Part shown: in pieces, positions 1 through 4,869 of the stretch
Layout: each line of letters opens with the position of its first letter
How positions within the stretch are numbered: position 1 is the stretch's first letter
NCBI GenBank assembly: GCA_905192805.1
Contig: CAJJMF010000158.1
Location: 1-5,825, forward strand
Source of the DNA: an uncultured Sutterella sp.
GTDB lineage: Bacteria > Pseudomonadota > Gammaproteobacteria > Burkholderiales > Burkholderiaceae_F
Reading direction: 5' to 3'
Length of the DNA stretch: 5,825 bases
Notes under the pieces: model-generated
What the model was told of the DNA's origin: nothing
What the model saw: the letters and a program-made list of their open reading frames with translations, nothing else
The model's database searches: none
Program-made: the position numbers and the translations under genes

Positions 1-991
1 GACCTTTGGGGCAGCCATTGCGTCCGTGGTGTTGAGCTTTATGTTCCCGACCAAAATCACGTTAACGACGAGTCCCGAAGCGATGAGCGCCCCGGGCGGT
101 ATTTCGGAAGTGCTCTCGACGTTGCTCCTTAACGTCGTGGATAACCCTGTGCACGCGATCAGTACGGGTAACTACATTGGCATTTTGGCTTGGGCGTTGG
201 CCTGCGGGATGGTGCTTCGTCGGAGTCGCAAAGAAACCCGTATCGTCTTAACCGACGCCACCAAGGCGGTCGAATTTGTCGTGCAGCTCGTGATTCGCTT
301 TGCGCCGATTGGGATTTTTGGTTTAGTGGCCAACACCTTAGCCACCGAAGGGTTAGCGGTGCTCGCGGGCTACGCCAAACTCTTAACCGTTCTTCTCGGC
401 ACGATGGCCTTAGTGGCTTTGGTCTGGAACCCCTTATTGGTTTGGTTGGCGACCCGCGAAAATCCCTTCCCCGTGACGCTCATGACGTTACGTGAGTCGG
501 GGGTGTCGGCGTTCTTTACGCGCTCTTCCGCGGCGAATATTCCGGTCAATATGGCCATTTGCCACCGTTTGAAGTTGCCGGAATCGACCTATGCCGTCTC
601 GATCCCGGTGGGCTCGACCGTCAATATGGCTGGCGCCGCGGTCACGATTACGGTCATTACGCTCTCGGCTGCGCACTCCTTGGGGGTAGACGTAGGTATT
701 GGGTCCGCGATTTTCCTCTCCTTTGTGGCGAGTATTTGTGCGGCCGGTACCTCGGGCGTGCCGGGGGGCTCACTCATGTTGATTCCGCTCGCCTGTGGGC
801 TCTTTGGGATTGACCAGGATACGGCCATGCAGGTCGTGGCCGTGGGCTTTATCATCAGCGTGTTGCAGGACTCGACCGAAACGGCGCTGAATTCGTCCTC
901 TGACGTGCTCTTTACGATTGCCGGACTGCGTGCCTCGGAAAAAGCCATGGGCTTAGGGACGGATCATACGATGACACAACCGCGCGTCTAA
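1..991 (+). CDS. sstT: Serine/threonine:Na+ symporter SstT, 3' part (5' end outside window)
   Basis: This inner-membrane symporter of the dicarboxylate/amino acid:cation symporter family imports serine and threonine with Na+. The frame is open from base 2 and gives 329 residues. It matches E. coli SstT (414 aa, as I remember it) from about residue 92, so roughly 90 N-terminal residues are missing, and the GTG at 26 is internal rather than a start. Near-identical blocks include the GNYIGIL segment, VIRFAPIGIFGLV, RESGVSAFFTRSSAANIPVN (the serine-rich re-entrant hairpin), NMAGAA, the GTSGVPGGSL second hairpin, AMQVVAVGFII and the DSTETALNSSSDVLFT end of the substrate site. The N-terminal scaffold helices cannot be checked. 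A strong terminator follows the TAA by about 20 bp, so this is the end of its transcription unit. The identification is very secure. Confidence 0.97.
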   Translation, partial: TFGAAIASVVLSFMFPTKITLTTSPEAMSAPGGISEVLSTLLLNVVDNPVHAISTGNYIGILAWALACGMVLRRSRKETRIVLTDATKAVEFVVQLVIRFAPIGIFGLVANTLATEGLAVLAGYAKLLTVLLGTMALVALVWNPLLVWLATRENPFPVTLMTLRESGVSAFFTRSSAANIPVNMAICHRLKLPESTYAVSIPVGSTVNMAGAAVTITVITLSAAHSLGVDVGIGSAIFLSFVASICAAGTSGVPGGSLMLIPLACGLFGIDQDTAMQVVAVGFIISVLQDSTETALNSSSDVLFTIAGLRASEKAMGLGTDHTMTQPRV

Positions 992-1013
992 CGGCGCGTC
1001 GTTGACGCATCCC

Positions 1014-1058
1014 AAAGGCTTCGTACAACGGGGGCTCCTCGTCTACGAAGCCTTTTTT
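1014..1058 (+). terminator. Rho-independent terminator of sstT
   Basis: A perfect 12-bp stem (AAAGGCTTCGTA at 1014-1025 with TACGAAGCCTTT at 1044-1055) encloses an 18-nt loop. A run of six Ts at 1053-1058 overlaps the right arm. The loop can itself pair imperfectly (ACGGGG with CCTCGT through a G-U wobble), which would make one longer rod. It starts about 22 bp after the sstT stop and lies upstream of the next gene, so it separates sstT from the yjbR-like gene. Confidence 0.93.
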
Positions 1059-1159
1059 GTGTCCGTGCGTCCCTACTGTGTTCCCGTCGTGGGCGTGTTT
1101 GCGCTAGACTCATCGGTAGTAGGCGGGCACATCCCGTCAGGCAACAGGAGTAGAGCACG

Positions 1160-1525
1160 ATGTGGGAATTGGATGACGTCGAAGCGTTTGCAAAAAGTCT
1201 GCATCCCGCGGTTACCGCGGACCTCTTTGCCGAGGATTGGGTGAGTTTTCGCATTGCTGGGAAATGGTTTTTGGTCTTTGATCTCACCGTGGTGGAGCCG
1301 CGCATTGCGGTGAAATTGGATCCCGAATACGCGCTCGATCTGCGTGATCGGCACCCCGGGATTCGGCCCGCATGGCATATGAATAAACGCCACTGGTCAA
1401 ACGTTTATTTGCAGGAGGTGGACCCTGAACTTGTGAAAGCGCTCGTAGTGGCAAGTTTTGAGATCGTAGTCGCGAAACTCACCAAAAAACAAAAGGAGGC
1501 GTTAGTCGCCTCCTTGAGTGCATGA
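1160..1525 (+). CDS. MmcQ/YjbR-family (CyaY-like fold) protein
   Basis: This is a 121-residue protein of the MmcQ/YjbR family, often annotated as a DNA-binding protein. The family adopts a CyaY-like alpha/beta fold and its biochemical role is poorly established. The pattern fits over the full length: an early DW.SF+I.GK.F segment (residues 26-38), the VKLDPEYALDLR strand-helix (51-62), the diagnostic PAWHMNKRHWSNVYL block (70-84), and a C-terminal helix with ASFEIVVAKLTKKQ (98-111). There is no signal peptide or membrane segment, so it should be cytoplasmic. The ATG has a good AGGAG at 1146-1150, 9 nt upstream. It lies after the sstT terminator and so needs its own promoter; the best -10 I see is TAGACT at 1105-1110, with only a weak -35. 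The last codons also form the hairpin of the convergent operon's terminator. Family assignment is secure; function is not. Confidence 0.9.
   Translation: MWELDDVEAFAKSLHPAVTADLFAEDWVSFRIAGKWFLVFDLTVVEPRIAVKLDPEYALDLRDRHPGIRPAWHMNKRHWSNVYLQEVDPELVKALVVASFEIVVAKLTKKQKEALVASLSA
1484..1515 (-). terminator. Terminator of the asparaginase-lipoprotein operon, inside the end of the yjbR-like gene
   Basis: A perfect 9-bp stem (AAGGAGGCG at 1493-1501 with CGCCTCCTT at 1507-1515) has a 5-nt loop. Read on the minus strand, it runs straight into TTTTGTTTTTT (1494 down to 1484), a textbook intrinsic terminator for transcripts of the lipoprotein gene, whose stop codon is about 27 bp upstream of the hairpin. 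On the plus strand the hairpin is followed by GAGTGCATG with no T-run, so it would stop only leftward transcription efficiently. It lies wholly within the coding sequence of the convergent gene. Confidence 0.8.
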
Positions 1526-1541
1526 CCCAGTGGTTACTCGC

Positions 1542-2003
1542 TTAGTGCTTTAAGTACTTCACGGCGAGATAAATACTTTCGGGGCGCTCTAAGGGAACGC
1601 TCAACCCGACCCCCGCGCCAAAGCCAAAGCCCGAGCCACCCATGGCACCAAAGCCCGCTTGAGGATTGGTCGGATTGCCATATTGCTGCATCGCGATGAG
1701 GGCATCGGCTTGGTAGCCTTTGGCGGTTTGAATCGCTTCTTTGAGTCGTCCGTCCTCGGTATAGCCCTTGGCGGTGACGGTGCCTAAAATGCGATAGCGC
1801 TTCTTAGGAAACCCATCGACCCAGACGTCAATCCCATCGATTTGCTGGTTACTTCCCCCTTGTCCCATAAAGTCAGCGGACTCGCCTTCGTAGCGCATAA
1901 AGTCCGCCGAAGCGAGCGTCGATTCAATCGACTGACACCCCGTTAGCAGCAAGGGACTCATGAGCCCCAGATAAGCGATGAAGTGCGAAACCGCCTTCGT
2001 CAT
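1542..2003 (-). CDS. Small outer-envelope lipoprotein of unknown function
   Basis: I do not recognise the family. The protein begins with a lipoprotein signal peptide: MTKAVSHF, a hydrophobic stretch, then the lipobox LLLTGC, with the lipidated Cys at residue 23 when counted from the ATG at 2003. The residue after Cys is Gln, not Asp, so transport to the outer membrane is expected by the usual +2 rule. An ATG four codons upstream (2015) is possible, but the GGGGTG between the two ATGs suits the inner start as a ribosome-binding site. The mature protein has a near-repeat of SADFM ten residues apart, then a compact domain (VDGFPKKRYRILGTV through AKGYQADALIAMQ) whose shape recalls small domains ending in a helix and an ADALI strand. 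A Gly/Phe-rich linker (GFGAMGGSGFGFGAG) and a short C-terminal strand follow. It lies just downstream of the asparaginase gene and is probably cotranscribed with it. The lipoprotein call is firm; the role is unknown. Confidence 0.83.
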   Translation of the reverse strand: MTKAVSHFIAYLGLMSPLLLTGCQSIESTLASADFMRYEGESADFMGQGGSNQQIDGIDVWVDGFPKKRYRILGTVTAKGYTEDGRLKEAIQTAKGYQADALIAMQQYGNPTNPQAGFGAMGGSGFGFGAGVGLSVPLERPESIYLAVKYLKH

Positions 2004-2039
2004 AAAACACCCCATTGGTCAAGTAATAGGTCAGCAGGC

Positions 2040-3107
2040 TTAGCAGGTCGCAAAGGCGATTTGGGCTAAGCGAGTGAGTTCAGTATAGCGCGAGTGGGGG
2101 TCTTGTGCATCGTCTGAAAACATGAGAATGAGTTGCGCCAAAACGCGTGCTTTTTGCGGATTGAGTGTGCCTGAGGGGACAAATCCAGCCTCTTGCCACG
2201 CGCTTAACCCATTGACCGTGGCCCCTGTCGGGGTGCGCGAGGCACGCACAATCAAGACGCCGGCTTGAGCCGCCTCAAAGAGGGCCGCTTCGGTATTTTC
2301 GTGAATACTGCCGTTCCCCGAGCCCGCATGCACAATCCCTTGGGCACCGGCGGCACGCACCGCGTTGACTAACACCGCATCATCGTCGACATGGGTATAG
2401 AGAATATCGACGCGCGGGAAGGCCTTATGGTGAGTGAGGTAGCGCTCAATGCGCTCCAGTGGGAAGGGCGCTTCAGGGTTATGGTGTCGCACCGGGGCAC
2501 TTAACCAAAGAATGGATTCCCCCGCGATCAAACCCAAGGCACCCCCATTGGGGGACGCAAAGGTGGCGACATTCGTGGGATGCATTTTGGTGGCATCGCG
2601 CGCCGAGAGGATCGTGTCGTTTAAAACCACTAAGACCCCCTTACCACGGCTTTGTTCATCGAGCGCCACGCGTGCAGCATTGTAAAGGTTCAAGGGACCA
2701 TCGGCACTCATGGCCGTCGAGGGGCGCATCGCTCCCGTGAGCACCACGGGTTTACTCGTTTTGAGTACGAGGGATAAAAAGTAGGCCGTTTCTTCGAGCG
2801 TATCCGTACCGTGGGTAATCACCATACCGTCGATATCTGGGTCTTGGTCGGCCTCTTCAATCGCGCGGGCTAAATCCATCCAAATCGCACTCGTCATGGA
2901 GCTCGAATCGATTTCCGCGATCATTTTAATCTTGATATCGCTGATGACTTCGAGCGGTTTGAGGCACTCGAGAAAGGCGGTGGTGTCAAAGCCGCGAATG
3001 CTGTAGCCCGTCATCTGGGTGGCCGAGTCGCCCGAACTCACGATCGTACCGCCCGTGGTAAAAATGGCAAGCCCTTTGGAGTGAGGGGTTGGATCAAGTG
3101 TTGGCAT
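2040..3107 (-). CDS. L-asparaginase, type II-like sequence without signal peptide
   Basis: This enzyme hydrolyses L-asparagine to L-aspartate and ammonia. The 355-residue protein aligns throughout with E. coli AnsB. TTGGTI holds the nucleophile Thr21, and Tyr35 sits in the flexible lid loop. The second motif THGTDTLEETAYF supplies Thr101 and Asp102, and ARDATK supplies Lys174. GAMRPSTAMSADGPLNLYNA, AGSGNG and SGTLNPQKARVL are further type II hallmarks. The N-terminus is short and polar, with no hydrophobic signal sequence. An in-frame TAA lies only 12 nt upstream of the ATG, so no longer start exists. AGGA at 3114-3117 sits 6 nt before the ATG. The only cysteines are 48 and 355, so the disulfide pair of E. 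coli AnsB is absent. Together these suggest a cytoplasmic enzyme. I could not place an equivalent of AnsB Glu283. The lipoprotein gene follows after 24 bp. The enzyme class is secure; localisation and substrate preference are inferred. Confidence 0.95.
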   Translation of the reverse strand: MPTLDPTPHSKGLAIFTTGGTIVSSGDSATQMTGYSIRGFDTTAFLECLKPLEVISDIKIKMIAEIDSSSMTSAIWMDLARAIEEADQDPDIDGMVITHGTDTLEETAYFLSLVLKTSKPVVLTGAMRPSTAMSADGPLNLYNAARVALDEQSRGKGVLVVLNDTILSARDATKMHPTNVATFASPNGGALGLIAGESILWLSAPVRHHNPEAPFPLERIERYLTHHKAFPRVDILYTHVDDDAVLVNAVRAAGAQGIVHAGSGNGSIHENTEAALFEAAQAGVLIVRASRTPTGATVNGLSAWQEAGFVPSGTLNPQKARVLAQLILMFSDDAQDPHSRYTELTRLAQIAFATC

Positions 3108-3120
3108 ATAACATCCTGGT

Positions 3121-3144
3121 TAGCATGATGGAAACCTAATGCTA
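3121..3144. repeat. Inverted repeat TAGCAT-N12-ATGCTA at the asparaginase promoter
   Basis: TAGCAT at 3121-3126 and ATGCTA at 3139-3144 are perfect 6-bp arms separated by 12 bp. The right arm is exactly the proposed -10 of the asparaginase promoter and the left arm lies just downstream of the proposed start site. That is where a repressor site would be expected. Six-base arms can arise by chance, so this is tentative. Confidence 0.3.
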
Positions 3145-3168
3145 GCACGAGTGTTTGCGTTGAGTCAT
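3139..3168 (-). promoter_or_regulatory. Candidate sigma70 promoter of the asparaginase operon
   Basis: On the minus strand there is an extended -10, TGcTAGCAT (hexamer at 3139-3144), with a possible -35 ATGACT (3163-3168) at an 18-bp spacing. Transcription would start near 3132 and give a short leader of about 25 nt before the ATG at 3107. Four of six bases match in each hexamer, so this is a moderate-quality match. Confidence 0.45.
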
Positions 3169-3222
3169 GGCCTTGACAGCAAGGTGTTCGCCAATGCCGA
3201 CAACCACCGCGATGGCCGCTAT

Positions 3223-3242
3223 TTGTTGTATATGTGCAACAA
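3223..3242. repeat. Inverted repeat TTGTTG-N8-CAACAA
   Basis: Perfect 6-bp arms (3223-3228 and 3237-3242) flank an AT-rich 8-bp spacer. The centre lies about 60 bp upstream of the start site predicted from the + promoter at 3257-3285, a typical position for an activator. It could also be a simple hairpin or a chance match. Confidence 0.35.
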
Positions 3243-3256
3243 TGAAATGTTATTAT

Positions 3257-3285
3257 TTAACACTGAAAAGATTACCCTCTACAAT
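3257..3285 (+). promoter_or_regulatory. Strong sigma70-like promoter facing the membrane-protein gene
   Basis: TTAACA (3257-3262, five of six consensus bases) and TACAAT (3280-3285, five of six) are separated by exactly 17 bp in an AT-rich stretch. The start site would fall near 3292. It is the best promoter match I noticed in the window. The first plausible ATG downstream is at 3442. Confidence 0.6.
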
Positions 3286-3395
3286 AGATACCTGTATTTT
3301 AAGGGGTTCGTATTTCCCGTCTGAGTAAAAGCCCTCGAATGGCATTGGCATATTTTCCTCAGATGGATTACTTTTAAAAACCTAACCGCAAGAAG

Positions 3396-3409
3396 GGCGA
3401 ACGTTTGCC
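3396..3409. promoter_or_regulatory. Palindrome GGCGAACGTTTGCC, possible LacI/PurR-type operator
   Basis: This 14-bp palindrome is perfect except for one G:T pair and is centred on CG. The GCRAACGTTYGC core resembles operators of LacI/GalR-family regulators such as PurR. It lies downstream of the proposed + promoter and about 30 bp before the membrane-protein ATG, so a bound repressor could block elongation. No regulator gene is visible in the window. Confidence 0.3.
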
Positions 3410-3441
3410 ACTTGCAGTGCCACTCACTGATAACGCTCATT

Positions 3442-4065
3442 ATGTCTGACGATATGAAAACACTGGGTCAGGGATTTGTGCAATTCCTGATCGCTGCTCT
3501 CGTGGGAGCGGGGTTGATTCCGCTGTACTTATTTAGTATGTCCCACCCCTTGGCGATTGAAAATTGGATCGAAGTCGCGCAATCGGCCTGTGCGCTGTTG
3601 ACTGGGTTTATTTTTTGGCGTAGCGCCGCGCGCCAGCGCGACTGGCGTGGTGGGTTGTTGCTCATCACGGGCTTTTTTATTGCCATTTTTATTCGCGAGT
3701 CGGATGCCTATTTTGACAAACTCCACCATGGCGCCTGGAAGTACGTTTTGATTGTCTATTTGCTTGGCTTATTGCTTGCCATTAAGCGTGCTGGTTTTTC
3801 GACGGTGATCCCGGGCTTGGCCGCCTTTGTGCGGAGCCGTAGCTTTTTGATGATGCTCCCGGGGACAGCGATTGTGCTCGTGTATTCGCGACTCTATGGC
3901 TACAAGGGCCTCTGGTTAACGCTCATGGGTGACTATGAGAAGTGGCAAGTCATGAAAGGGTTTGCCGAAGAAAGCACCGAACTCTTAGGCTACATTTTGA
4001 TGCTGGGCGCTGCGATTTTCTGGCTCGTAGGACGCCGAAACGTCTACTTGGAGCACCACTACTAA
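3442..4065 (+). CDS. Six-segment integral membrane protein of unknown function
   Basis: I do not recognise this gene. From the ATG at 3442 it encodes 207 residues, mostly hydrophobic. Six likely membrane segments are visible: QFLIAALVGAGLIPLYLF near the start, AQSACALLTGFIFW, GLLLITGFFIAIFI, YVLIVYLLGLLLAI, MLPGTAIVLVYSRLYG and LLGYILMLGAAIFWLVG. Charged clusters lie between them: RQRDWRG after segment 2, RESDAYFDKLHHG after segment 3, and KGFAEESTELLGY leading into segment 6. The acidic and histidine residues at the ends of segments 3 and 6 are candidates for a functional site, but I assign no activity. The start is uncertain. ATGs at 3442 and 3454 both lack a clear ribosome-binding site, and a TTG at 3412 is less likely. 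It is preceded by a promoter and followed by a strong terminator, so it appears monocistronic. It is divergent from the asparaginase gene. Confidence 0.82.
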   Translation: MSDDMKTLGQGFVQFLIAALVGAGLIPLYLFSMSHPLAIENWIEVAQSACALLTGFIFWRSAARQRDWRGGLLLITGFFIAIFIRESDAYFDKLHHGAWKYVLIVYLLGLLLAIKRAGFSTVIPGLAAFVRSRSFLMMLPGTAIVLVYSRLYGYKGLWLTLMGDYEKWQVMKGFAEESTELLGYILMLGAAIFWLVGRRNVYLEHHY

Positions 4066-4086
4066 ACGCGTGAGGCTAGCCCAATG

Positions 4087-4124
4087 AAGCACACTGTCCA
4101 ACAAAACGGGGAGTGTGCTTTTTT
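4087..4124 (+). terminator. Rho-independent terminator of the membrane-protein gene
   Basis: A perfect 9-bp stem (AAGCACACT at 4087-4095 with AGTGTGCTT at 4112-4120) encloses a 16-nt loop and runs into six Ts (4119-4124). It begins about 21 bp after the stop codon at 4065. Confidence 0.9.
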
Positions 4125-4152
4125 GTTACCACGTTGGCGCAACGATTCGCGA

Positions 4153-4180
4153 TTAACCCTAGGGTAGGGCGTGATAAACT
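4153..4180 (+). promoter_or_regulatory. Candidate promoter of the secreted-protein gene, with a palindrome in the spacer
   Basis: TTAACC (4153-4158) and an extended -10, TGaTAAACT (hexamer 4175-4180), are spaced by 16 bp. The start would be near 4187, about 30 nt before the ATG at 4218. A perfect 10-bp palindrome, ACCCTAGGGT (4156-4165), overlaps the -35 and spacer and could be an operator. The position just after the upstream terminator fits. Confidence 0.45.
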
Positions 4181-4217
4181 GAACGTCACTATCTCATTGA
4201 CACGTAAGGCGTAACAC

Positions 4218-4814
4218 ATGAATCGTTTGCTATTAGGTGTTCTCTTAGCGGGCTTAGTTGGGTACACGTCCGCTCAGGCTGCTCCTCAAGTCTTTGATGG
4301 CATTGAAATCGGAAAAACGACGCTGAAATCCTACATTGAACGTCGCAGTGAAACCTGCCCCGTAAGACTCATCGATGACGAGACCGCGCGAGTGTCGCCT
4401 CGTTGTTTGGGATTACCGGTTCGAGGCGTGACGCTCAAAGCGAAGAATCTCAATGCACCGATTGGACTCATCGTGCTCGATTTACCCGAGGACGTTTTTC
4501 ATGAGCGCTTTGAGTCAATCGCTCGCGAATTAATTGAGCGCTGGGGCAAACCCATTGAGGCCCCTGTGCAGCTAGGCGATCGACGACTCATTTGGGAAAA
4601 GAAAGACGTGATTATTGAGTTAAATTCCGTTTTCATGAATTTTAGTGCGGGCCAACTGATTTATGCCTCGCCCGACTACGTCAAAGACCAGTCGAAAAAG
4701 GCGGACGGCTCGCGCCCCAAGGCCGAACCTCGACGCCAACCTCAGCCTGCGCCCGAGACGCCTCAACCTGAGCGAACCAAACCGAAACTCCCCCAAGGGG
4801 GCATTTTGCTCTAG
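4218..4814 (+). CDS. Sec-exported periplasmic protein of unknown function with a Pro/Arg/Lys-rich tail
   Basis: I do not recognise this 198-residue protein. It begins with a clear Sec signal peptide: MNR, a Leu/Gly-rich core, then TSAQA-AP, with cleavage likely after Ala21. There is no lipobox cysteine. The mature domain starts with FDGIEIGKTTLKSYIERR and has two cysteines, 47 and 63, that could form a disulfide in the periplasm. RELIERWGKP (residues 103-112) followed by RLIWEKKDVIIELN (123-136) is a helix-turn-strand pattern seen in several small periplasmic domains of unknown function. From about residue 158 the chain turns into a disordered tail rich in Pro, Lys, Arg and Gln (PKAEPRRQPQPAPETPQPER), perhaps for reaching peptidoglycan or a partner. 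The ATG has AAGG at 4206-4209, 8 nt upstream. It is probably monocistronic and converges with gpmI. The export call is secure; the role is unknown. Confidence 0.85.
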   Translation: MNRLLLGVLLAGLVGYTSAQAAPQVFDGIEIGKTTLKSYIERRSETCPVRLIDDETARVSPRCLGLPVRGVTLKAKNLNAPIGLIVLDLPEDVFHERFESIARELIERWGKPIEAPVQLGDRRLIWEKKDVIIELNSVFMNFSAGQLIYASPDYVKDQSKKADGSRPKAEPRRQPQPAPETPQPERTKPKLPQGGILL

Positions 4815-4818
4815 CGAC

Positions 4819-4854
4819 AAAAAAAGAACCCAAGTCTCAGCGAGGCTTGGGTTC
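4819..4854 (-). terminator. Rho-independent terminator of gpmI
   Basis: A 13-bp stem (4826-4838 with 4842-4854, one G-U wobble) has a tight AGC loop. On the minus strand it runs into seven Ts (A7 at 4819-4825 on the plus strand). It starts 15 bp after the gpmI stop. On the plus strand the hairpin is followed by ATTGCT, without a T-run, but the strong stem between convergent genes could also slow or trim rightward transcripts from the secreted-protein gene. Confidence 0.9.
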
Positions 4855-4869
4855 ATTGCTAGGGAGCGA

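Larger units (their letters stand above)
3108..3441. other. Divergent intergenic region with an AT-rich centre
   Basis: This 334-bp gap lies between the divergent asparaginase and membrane-protein genes. By hand count, 3221-3320 is 31% G+C, clearly lower than the coding sequence on either side. It holds a candidate promoter in each direction and at least three inverted repeats, listed separately. If the + promoter is right, the membrane-protein mRNA has a leader of about 150 nt. I see no recognisable riboswitch, tRNA or small RNA, and no convincing gene. A 61-codon open frame at 3139-3324 was judged not real. Confidence 0.7.

Noticed and set aside
589..948. 119-codon minus-strand open frame opposite sstT
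   Set aside because: It lies fully within the strongly conserved SstT reading frame, has no ribosome-binding site or domain, and is a shadow of SstT codon use.
988..1393. Minus-strand frames of 105-106 codons over the sstT terminator and yjbR-like gene
   Set aside because: They run through the strong terminator hairpin and oppose a well-supported YjbR-family gene; there is no domain or start signal.
3173..3178. Perfect -35 hexamer TTGACA on the + strand
   Set aside because: No acceptable -10 lies 16-18 bp downstream; the sequence there is GC-rich.
3139..3324. 61-codon + strand open frame in the divergent intergenic region
   Set aside because: It has no good ribosome-binding site, overlaps both candidate promoters, is AT-rich with no recognisable domain, and its composition is that of the intergenic DNA rather than of the neighbouring genes.
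3412..3441. TTG at 3412 as start of the membrane protein
   Set aside because: TTG starts are rare, the only purine-rich stretch upstream is about 14 nt away, and the added residues are not hydrophobic or conserved-looking. ATG 3442 or 3454 is preferred, with doubt.
4790..4808. CCCCC-AA-GGGGG followed by CATTTTG as a terminator of the secreted-protein gene
   Set aside because: The stem is only 4 bp with a usable loop, lies in the coding sequence, and the T-run is short. The longer hairpin at 4826-4854 is the better structure, though its T-run serves the minus strand.
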